DNA from: Apoderus coryli
Taxonomy: Eukaryota; Arthropoda; Insecta; Coleoptera; Attelabidae
Direction: 5' to 3'
Assembly (NCBI GenBank): GCA_911728435.2
Contig: OU452200.1
Coordinates: 32,627,715-32,691,714 of the forward strand
Length of the DNA: 64,000 nt
The notes beneath the pieces are model-generated. The model made no database searches and had not been told where the DNA came from. It was given only the letters and a program-made list of their open reading frames with translations. How positions within the stretch are numbered: the first letter of the stretch is position 1; each line of letters opens with the position of its first letter. The position numbers were made by a program, and so were the translations under genes. This document shows, piece by piece, positions 56,838 to 64,000 of the stretch.

Positions 56838-57763
56838 ATGGAACGCTACACTCTTGGACAAAGAATTTTAATTGTGAAAATTTACTATCAAAAAGGTGAA
56901 AATTTTATTGTGTTACGTAAAATTCTAGCAGCTTTTCTTCGTAATCAGGCTCCTTCTGAGACCGCTGTGCGTAATTTAATCATTAAGTTCGAGGTTCACG
57001 GTACTGTTGCTGACAATAGACCAAAAAGATCTTCATCTTCACGCTTATAAAATACAACTCGGAATTAAGGCCGGCCGACCATTGTTCACGTTGAACGTTT
57101 GTGAATTGGCTGTTTGAAAAACTAAACGAAAACAACGCATTTTCCAATAATTAGGCGGTTATGTTAAAAAACAAAATTGTCGCATATGGGGCTTACAAAC
57201 TCTACAACTAGTCGTTGAAAAACCATTACATCCAAAGAAAGTGACCGTATGGTGCGGTTTGTGGTTAAGCGGCATCATATTCCTGTATTTTTTCGAAAAT
57301 GAGCAAGCAAACCTATTTTTTATGGCCACAATTGGCTAATGTTGACATCAGTGACCTTTGGTTACAGCAAGACGGCGCCACAAGCCATACAGCCGGCCGA
57401 ACAATTCAGTTATTGCATGAGAAATTTCCCGGTCGCGTAATTTCTCGATTTGGCTATGTCAATTGGCCACCTCGTTCTTCTGATTTAACGCCAATGGATT
57501 ATTTTCTCTGGGGCCATTTGAAAGACCGGGGTTACGTCAACAGACCTCAAACAACTGACGCTCTGAAAGATGAAATTCAGCGCTGCATTGACGAGATAAG
57601 CGAAGCTTTGTTGCAAAATATGGTTCAAAATTTTGTGAAAAGAGCGGAGTCTGCCGACGTGCTAGAGTTTGCTCGCCGTCATATTCCAGTATTAATTCCC
57701 ATATTTCTACTTTATATTGGTATCAATAAAACTGAATTTGTCAAAAAAAAGTGTGTCTTTTAG
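56838..57763 (+). pseudogene. DD41D transposase, broken in the middle
   Basis: The N-terminal frame (56838-57050, MERYTLGQRILIVKIYYQKG, RNQAPSETAVRNLIIKFE) ends at a stop where the GRPR-type hinge should be. Middle pieces GGYVKKQNCRIWG and VVEKPLHPKKVTVWCG lie in shifting frames at 57148-57255; the segment with the first catalytic Asp is missing. The C-terminal frame (57299-57763) is well kept: LQQDGATSHTAGRTIQLLHE and RSSDLTPMDYFLWGHLKD, with exactly 41 residues between the second and third Asp, then CIDEISEALLQNMVQNFVKR. This spacing defines the rosa-like DD41D group. Confidence 0.9.
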
Positions 57764-57765
57764 CT

Positions 57766-58128
57766 AAATCGTTTTGCAAACAGGATTAACTTCATTAATG
57801 CTATATTTTCGCAACTACATATTTTCATTCGACATTGCACTCTTGGCATACCTACTGTCATCATTGGACATTATTCTCACTGACATCAGTCACATTATTT
57901 CAGATCATTTCATGAAAAAATCAATATGATTATATAAAATTCAAAAATCGCTTATCCATATATTTCAGGATCAACAAACCAAAGAAGTGTCGGAAGTATA
58001 TTTTAGCAAAAACTAGAGGTATGTAAGAACTTTGTATTATATTAAATAAGAATTTATCATAATATGCGAGGATTAAATCTTTGTTATATAACATATTATG
58101 GATGTCTGATGAATTTAAAAGATTGATA
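57766..58128. other. AT-rich spacer, nothing recognised
   Basis: A minus-strand open frame from 58265 runs through it but arises from the inverted repeat and is not accepted as a gene. Confidence 0.4.
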
Positions 58129-58129
58129 A

Positions 58130-58594
58130 GTGTTTCTCTCTCGAATTTTCGTTGGCCCAGTAGCGGCAGTTCTGTTTGTTTACGTTCCCGTTTAAGTGAA
58201 AGTTTGTTAGATTGACACATGTAAGCAACCAAATTTTCTAAATTATCATATGCCTTGTTTTCCATAAACGTCTAACCTGCGATCGACCGTGTATAACGGT
58301 GAGATTACAGGAAAATATTTAGCAAATATTGAAAAGCAGTACTTTAAAAGATTATGGCCTTCTGTATGAACATCTTTTAAAGTACTGCTTTTCAATATTT
58401 GCTAAATATTTTCCTGTAATCTCACCGTTATACACGGTCGATCGCAGGTTAGACGTTTATGGAAAACAAGGCATATGATAATTTAGAAAATTTGGTTGCT
58501 TACATGTGTCAATCTAACAAACTTTCACTTAAACGGGAACGTAAACAAACAGAACTGCCGCTACTGGGCCAACGAAAATTCGAGAGAGAAACAC
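58130..58594. repeat. 221-bp inverted duplication within a transposase gene
   Basis: 58130-58350 and 58374-58594 are inverse copies with no or almost no differences by eye, around a 23-base spacer. The right arm is part of the plus-strand transposase at 58.5 kb; the left arm is an inverted extra copy. The high identity suggests a recent event. Confidence 0.95.
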
Positions 58595-59000
58595 GAACGA
58601 CCGCTACATAGTCCAAAAGTTATTGCGTGGGCTGCCATATCTGGTGAAGGCATCATTGGGCCTTATTTTTTTGACCGGCTAGGGCTAGCACTTACGGTAA
58701 ACAGTGAAAGGTATTGCGATATGGTAAGGAACTTTTTGGCTCCACAACTGCAAGAGTTTGAAGTAAACATGATTTCAACAAGACACTTGCGGTTGTCAAT
58801 CAACTTGTCCCAGAGAAAGTGATCTCTCGTCGTGGCACCATCAACTGGCCTCCTACAAGCCCCGATCTAACACCTCCTCTTATTTCTTATGGGGATACCT
58901 TAAACAGACAGTGTATACAAAGAAACCACCAACTCTACTGCAATTGAAGCACAACATCCGCTCCGAAAGGCCGCCATTTCCAGAGAAATTGTGAATTTAT
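58484..59000 (+). pseudogene. DD41D-type transposase, second lineage
   Basis: From about 58500 the frame reads TNFHLNGNVNKQNCRYWANE, REKHERPLHSPKVIAWAAIS, GEGIIGPYFF and TVNSERYCDMVRNFLAPQLQ, the middle of a rosa-like transposase; the first catalytic Asp (family pattern DE.HFHL) has been lost (TNFHL). FQQD follows in a shifted frame at 58775, then VISRRGTINWPPTSPDLTPP with a deletion, and YFLWGYLKQTVYTKKPPTL in another frame. It is clearly a different lineage from the neighbour at 56.8-57.8 kb. CACCTTGTATTA at 59025 may be its end. Confidence 0.85.
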
Positions 59001-59039
59001 AAATACCTCCCCATCCTTTCTGGGCACCTTGTATTAAAT

Positions 59040-59485
59040 ACGTTCTATCTTCGCAAAAAGATATTGAGGTAATTATGGATATGTATAGAAAACTCGATTC
59101 TATGTATGTGATTTAAAAAGAAATTGACAAACAATTGGAAATAATTTTGTTATTAATTATGGTACTTTGGAATGAGGGAAATGCCTTACATAGATGGCTA
59201 AAAACCCATTTTTGCCTGTAACACATGCACAACTTTTAGTGGGATAAAACAATATTTTAATTTATTTACAAAAATTTACAGTTTCCGAAGTCAGTTTTGT
59301 TTATTACGAACAACCTGTGTAGTACCAAAACATGCATGGAATTTTGTGAGAATCTATATGGTGCTAAAGTAATGGCTTTAAAAATCATTTGTTTCTTTTT
59401 TCTATTAAAATTACACTACTTAATCTCTATAATATACTCGCCAGTTATAGCATCTATTTTTGATATAGGGACATAAATATACCTA
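59040..59485. other. AT-rich spacer, nothing recognised
   Basis: No coding frame or repeat recognised. Confidence 0.4.
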
Positions 59486-59734
59486 CCCTTAAAGGGGTTA
59501 GTTGTCTAGTTACAGGGTCTCAAAAGTTGAAATTTAAAATAAAAAATTTGTCATCATTCAAAAACGCCTTTAAATATAATTTTTTAATTTCTTGACTGAT
59601 ATGTTCTTTAAAAAATCATATTTTGACATAAACAATCTTTTTCTAAACTAAGGTCTGCAAGTGTCTGACATACTGTGTAACATTACATCAATTTCGAAAA
59701 TTTGCCATAATTGAAAAACGCCTTTAAATATTTT

Positions 59735-60460
59735 TTTCGCCTGCCTGCACTTAAACAGAGTTTTACCGCCCGCATATGCGGGCGGTAAATGACCAGTTAG
59801 CGCCCGCTCATTTTATTTTTTTTTCATAGATGGCGCTACTGTTAGATTTCCAATAATAACGTGAACATCAGTAGTTTTCACTCACTTAACTTAATGTGCA
59901 TTCCATCTAGAGGATAAGTTGACAATTAATTGAGAAAGTTTACTTAGGTAGTCGTTTGCCATTCCGCTAAACTCATTTAATTATTTAAATTTGTCCATTA
60001 TTAATTAGTAATCACTTTTTAATTATTATTGTAGTACCGAAATATACCTAAGATTCTAAAATCAAATTTCTATAGCGTACACGCTCAGATAATAATTTGA
60101 CAGTTTCTTTCTACATTTAAAATACTCAACACTGACATGTGAGCCTGTCACATAAGTTTATCTGATCTGAGTTTGTCAAAGGATAACGCCTATTATCATG
60201 TACGTCAAAAAATACTCCCATTAATTTCTGTCAAAAACTGTCAGTTCATAACAGTAATAATTAATTATTAAAATAAAGTTCTTTTGGTTTAATATTGTAG
60301 TATGAAGAGGCAGGCGAAAAACAGTTGTAAGCACCACTGGCGGTAAAGCCGCTGCAGCCCTTCGCTATATAGCTGCCCTCGCTCGCTTCGCTCACTCGTG
60401 CGTCTATACAGCGGCGGGCTGCAACGAATGCTTTACCGCCCTTTATACTTAATATACTAT
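59735..60460. repeat. CpG-rich hairpin element, unit 1
   Basis: Begins TTTTCGCCTGCCTGCAC. The inverse AGGCAGGCGAAAA lies at 60308-60320, so the first ~585 bp have TIR-like ends. CGCCCGCATATGCGGGCG (about 59769) is a perfect palindrome. 60335-60440 folds as GGCGGTAAAGC...GCTTTACCGCC, enclosing CTCGCTCGCTTCGCTCACTC. Confidence 0.85.
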
Positions 60461-61148
60461 TTTCGCCTGCCTGCACTTAAACAGAGTTTTACCGCCCGCA
60501 TATGCGGTAAATGACCATTTAGCGCCCGCTCTATTTATTTTTTTTTCATAGATAGCGCTACTGTTAGATTTCCAATAATAAGGTTAACATTAGTAGTTTT
60601 CACTAACTTAACTTAATGTGCATTCCATCTAGAGGATACTTAGGTAGTCATCTGCCATTCCGCTAAACTCATTTAATTATTTAAAATTGTCCATTATTAA
60701 TTAGTAATCACTTTTTAATTATTATTGTAGTACCGAAATATACCTAAGATTCTAAAATCAAATTTCTATAGCGTACACGCTCAGATAATAATTTGACAGT
60801 TTCTTTCTACATTTAAAATACTCAACATTGACATGTGAGCCTGTCACATAAGTTTATATCTGATCTGAGTTTGTCAAAGGATAACGCCTATAATCATGTA
60901 AGTAAAAAAATACTCCCATTAATTACTGTCAGTTCATAACAGTAATAATTAATTATTAAAATAACGTTCTTTTGGTTTAATATTGTAGTATGAAGAGGCA
61001 GGCGAAAAGCAGTTGGAAGCACCACTGGCGGTAAAGCCGCTCCAGCCCTTCGCTGTATAGCCGCCCTCGCTCGCTTCGCTCACTCGTACGTCTATACAGC
61101 GGCGGGCTGCGACGAATGCTTTACCGCCCTTTATACTTAATATATTAT
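60461..61148. repeat. CpG-rich hairpin element, unit 2 (direct tandem copy)
   Basis: Same order as unit 1 with about 40 bases fewer; GTTGACAATTAATTGAGAAA is missing and the palindrome is shortened to CCCGCATATGCGG. The hairpin has compensating-type changes (CTATATAGCTGCC in unit 1, CTGTATAGCCGCC here). Confidence 0.85.
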
Positions 61149-61969
61149 TTTAATATTTCGTGAACGATATGTTCTTTCACCCCGGATTACACGCGCGTCG
61201 ATCGAAATGACCGAGCGCTCATAAAATCAGCAGTGCCGCCGCTGGTATATTAGTGGTCGTTATGACTTTCCGAAAATTCCCGAGTTGGTCATTCTGCTAC
61301 CGATTGCGACAACATTATTTATTATTTGTACTTAGCACTCTCAAGTACTGCCGGGTTCAAAAAGTCATATCTTCACATAAACAATGTTTTTAAAAAATTA
61401 ACCAGTGCTATAGGGGTGAGTGACAATTTTTATACCCCTATTTTTTACGCCATTGGAATAAATATATTTTTTTTAAATTCCCTGTTCATTTTTGCTTAAA
61501 AAAACAATAACTTTTTATGGGTCTAAAGTGAACAGTTTGGCAGAAATTTGCCTCTGAACTAATGTCTACAAGTGAAGGCTGCGTACACACAGTTGAAAGT
61601 AGGAACCTCTACTTGCAGACTTTTGTTTTGAGGCAAATTCCTGCAAAACTGTTCACTTTAGATCCATAAAAATTTATTACTTTTTTAAGCAAAAATGAAC
61701 AGGGAATTAAAAAAAAATAAATAAGGAAATATATTTATTCCAGTAGCGTAAAAAATAGGGGGATAAAAAGTGTCACTAACCCCTATAACATGCCACTGGT
61801 TAATTTTTTAAAAACATTGTTTATGCCAAAATATGACTTTTTCAACATCAGTCAAGAAATTAAAAAAAAAATATTTAAAGGAGTTTTGGATTATGGCAAA
61901 TTTTCGATTTTAAATTTGAACCTTTGAGACCCCGTAACTAGACAACTAAGCCCTTTAAGGGTATATATT

Positions 61970-62945
61970 TCTATATAAAAATGCATGAATTGGTGAGAGC
62001 TTTCTGTGGTAGATTCTTGTCGGTCGAATAAAGAAACACCCTGTATTTATAGGTTTAATGGAATAGCAATAAATTACCAAGTACCTACCTATACCTATTA
62101 AAACACATGTTAAAAAAAAGGCAATTAATTCCAGTTTATTAAATTTGTAAACACAATTAGTTTCCCAATAGTGCATGGAAATTATCGAATTACTACCAAT
62201 CTATGAGAGCAAATCTATGACCTTAAATTTTTTGAAAGCCAGCAACTGCTGCAGACGCCGACGACAAGGTTATGGCCTACGTGCTATGCGGTAAATTTAT
62301 ACGGATATACACAGAAACTCATGTGATGCAAAAGTAAAATTAATGCCAGTTCCTTGTAAAATAGTTTGTAGTATGTTTCTGATAATATGGTTGTCTGATA
62401 GGTGTGTCAGTGGCAGTTAGTAACGATATACCTCAGGGGTTATTATTGTTATTAGAATTCAAGTGGTTTGTTACTATTTTCGTTGATTTATTATTCCAAC
62501 AATATTAAGACACGATATAAATGATTTATATAATATATAATAATAAACTCACTTGACTAAAGTTGTAAAAACAGTATACTAGGTATCTTATAACTTTTAA
62601 AATATTTGTGATTATTTCTACTTAAACCATACCATTTCCAACCAAACCCAAACACTTAAAAACCATAAAAGTCACTCAGTTGGTACCTCACATTAAATAG
62701 AAGGACCTAATAAATATAGAAACTTGTTGAAAAATAATTAAAAATCAAATTGATACAAAATAATAAATATCCTTCTATATTTGTGGCATGTGACCAACAT
62801 TTTTAAAATATTACTTTATTGATTCAATTAAAAACATTTATAAATAAAAAAAAACTTGATCGGCTTATGAATCTACATGTTTTGATAGTAACCAGATTTA
62901 GTAGATTTAAAAAAAAAATCTAACTATTCGCAATCGAAATTTGGA
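61970..62945. other. AT-rich DNA, nothing recognised
   Basis: An ACACCCTGTATTTATAGG transposon-end motif lies at about 62037. No coding frame recognised. Confidence 0.4.
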
Positions 62946-62949
62946 AAAA

Positions 62950-63640
62950 TGTATGAGTCCTTTATTTCATGACCCCTGCACTCTAAAAATGACCCCATAG
63001 CTGCACTCGAGGGCAATACAACGAGTATAGCGATTTTCCAACTTTAAGATACCACTTTTATAGTACGATTTCTCTTTCTTATCAAAATAGGCCTCAGTCT
63101 CAGCGATTACTTCATCATTGGACTTAAATTTCTTTCCAGTAAGCATTCTCTTGCGATCTGAAAACAGGAAAAAGTCGCTGGGGGCTAAATCTGGAGAATA
63201 CGGTGGGTGGGTAAGCAATTCAAAGCCCAATTCATTCAATTTTCATCGATTTATGCACGGTCCATTATCCTGGTGAAACAATACTTTTTGCATTTGCAAA
63301 TGTGGCCGTTTCTTTGTGATTTCAATCGATCCAAAAGTGCACAGTAATAGTCGCTGTTGATGGTGATTCCTTTTTGGAGGTAGCCGAGGAATATTATTCC
63401 GTTCGCGTTCCAAAATACAGCCGCCATCACCTTACCGGCCGCCTGTTGAGTCTTTGCTCGCTTTGGATTCGGTTCGTCGATTGCTGTCCACTCAGCTGAC
63501 TGTCGTTTGGATTCTGGTGCGTAATAGTGAAGCCATGTTTCATCCATTGTCACATATCGACGTTAGAATTCCATTTTATTGCCGTTTAACAGCGCCAAAC
63601 ACGCCTCTGAAGCATAGTCTAATAAATAATATAATAGTCC
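62950..63640 (-). pseudogene. 5'-truncated DD34D-type mariner transposase
   Basis: The minus strand reads YVTMDETWLHYY-like MTMDETWLHYYAPESKRQS (first Asp), KVMAAVFWNANGIIFLGYLQ, KGITINSDYYCALL, then after a frameshift VLFHQDNGPCINR (second Asp) with a stop, and NELGFELLTHPPYSPDLAPS then DFFLFSDRKRMLTGKKF (third Asp). Only 30 residues separate the second and third Asp, four fewer than normal, so the loop has a small deletion. Traces upstream (EACLALLKRQ-like, to about 63640) mark the truncation. It sits just downstream of the MADF exon on the same strand. Confidence 0.9.
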
Positions 63641-63668
63641 CCGCACCGTAAGTAAATCCTTCGTTATA

Positions 63669-63911
63669 TTACGATCTAAAGCGTGAAGCCGAATGAAAAT
63701 TTTGGGTGCATCCTTTTAATGGTTTGGCTAATGTTGCCCAAGCTTTTTTGGTCACATCTTTCCGAAAATATTCTGCTAACTTATAATTGAATAAGCAAGT
63801 ATATTTTTCTACAGCATCTACTAATTTTTCGTTAAATTCCTGTTCACTTTTCTGTTGTGCGATGATATTCGTATCCCTTTTTGTCTTTAAACGCAAAATA
63901 TAGCCGCACAC
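63669..63911 (-). CDS. MADF-like domain exon, incomplete
   Basis: The frame encodes QEFNEKLVDAVEKYTCLFNY then KLAEYFRKDVTKKAWATLA, matching the first ~40 residues of a MADF domain (a Myb/SANT-related DNA-binding fold; pattern '..l...Ve..p.LYn...p.y.......aW..ia'). The second half, with the 'C..kW...R..y' helix, is absent; instead the frame runs into PLKGCTQNFHSASRF and a stop. Either an unrecognised intron interrupts the domain, or the gene was cut by the mariner at 62.95-63.64 kb. The ATG at 63911 may be spurious, since the true exon may begin at an AG nearer 63870. It could be a host transcription-factor gene or the MADF moiety of a Harbinger-type transposon. Confidence 0.5.
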   Translation of the reverse strand: MCGYILRLKTKRDTNIIAQQKSEQEFNEKLVDAVEKYTCLFNYKLAEYFRKDVTKKAWATLAKPLKGCTQNFHSASRFRS

Positions 63912-64000
63912 AGCTTAAATGTTGCTTCAGACCCGACCTGTGACCTGTCAAGTCTCTCGGCAACAAGAAGCCGACACGCGCAGCTTGGATGTTTGTTTTC

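Larger units (their letters stand above)
59487..61964. mobile_element. 2.5-kb nested fold-back complex
   Basis: Outer arms: 59487-59740 and 61800-61964 (TTAGTTGTCTAGTTAC, ATTTCTTGACTGAT, AAAACGCCTTTAAATAT). Inner arms: 61350-61590 and 61605-61860 (CATAAACAATGTTTTTAAAA, TTCCCTGTTCATTTTTGCTT, CTAAAGTGAACAGTTTG). Between them lies a tandem pair of CpG-rich units (59735-61148) and a GC-richer unique stretch (61165-61340) with CGCGCGTCGATCGAAATGAC. No protein is encoded. Confidence 0.75.

Noticed and set aside
57930..58265. Minus-strand open frame of 111 codons
   Set aside because: Its first half is the inverted duplicate arm of the transposase region and the rest is AT-rich spacer; no family recognised.
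1..64000. CRISPR arrays, prokaryotic operons, viral genes
   Set aside because: No regularly spaced short repeats with unique spacers, no Shine-Dalgarno-linked gene runs and no viral protein similarity were seen; the window is eukaryotic.

Overview
The window looks like AT-rich insect nuclear DNA, possibly from a beetle; the order is inferred, not shown. The evidence is a spliced gene with a split signal peptide, THAP- and MADF-type domain exons, several mariner/Tc1-type transposons (DD34D and DD41D), non-LTR retrotransposon scraps and a very high load of fold-back repeats. No prokaryotic genes, rRNA genes or CRISPR arrays are visible. About 1% of the window is host protein-coding sequence that I can support.

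Layout. 1-0.47 kb: minus-strand THAP zinc-finger exon plus a probable further exon running off the left edge. 1.2-4.3 kb: transposase HTH scrap, a 535-bp MITE and the 3' end of a non-LTR element. 4.68-7.37 kb: a 2.7-kb terminal-inverted-repeat (TIR) element carrying a two-exon gene of an uncharacterised family, broken by one in-frame TAG. 7.97-9.21 kb: mariner copy 1 (minus). 10.7-12.2 kb: a Tc1/mariner-superfamily element with long TIRs, itself hit by a small palindromic insertion. 13.57-13.72 kb: TATA box and first coding exon of a secreted-protein gene on the plus strand. Its next recognisable exon is at 52.25-52.48 kb, so intron 1 is about 38.5 kb and holds most of the window: a tandem duplication (13.9-14.8), mariner copy 2 (18.36-19.62), fold-backs (15.9, 21.2, 22.8-24.3, 24.7, 38.9-39.5, 42.6-43.0), a DD41D element (25.4-26.7), a mariner deletion derivative (26.8-27.1), a rotted minus-strand mariner (33.1-34.1), LINE pieces (28.9, 31.7, 37.3), a TIR element with a nested fold-back (35.1-36.4), its empty-site relative (49.4-49.9), a tandem-repeat-filled element (40.0-41.85) and a tRNA-derived SINE (49.1). 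52.5-64 kb: intron 2 or downstream DNA with transposase scraps (55.6), LINE (56.4), two DD41D copies (56.8-59.0) with a recent inverted duplication, a nested 2.5-kb fold-back with CpG-rich hairpins (59.5-62.0), a minus-strand mariner (62.95-63.64) and a MADF exon at the right edge.

The most notable pattern is a hammerhead-ribozyme-like motif (CTGANGA, one extra base, a hairpin, GAAAC, a short palindromic helix III) at several places and on both strands, mostly at the hinge or outer arm of palindromic elements. Two of these palindromic elements carry 12-14 bp target-site duplications, and one has an empty allele-like copy elsewhere in the window. This fits Penelope-like or retrozyme-like retroelements, but every good copy has one base more than the classical core, so catalysis is unproven.
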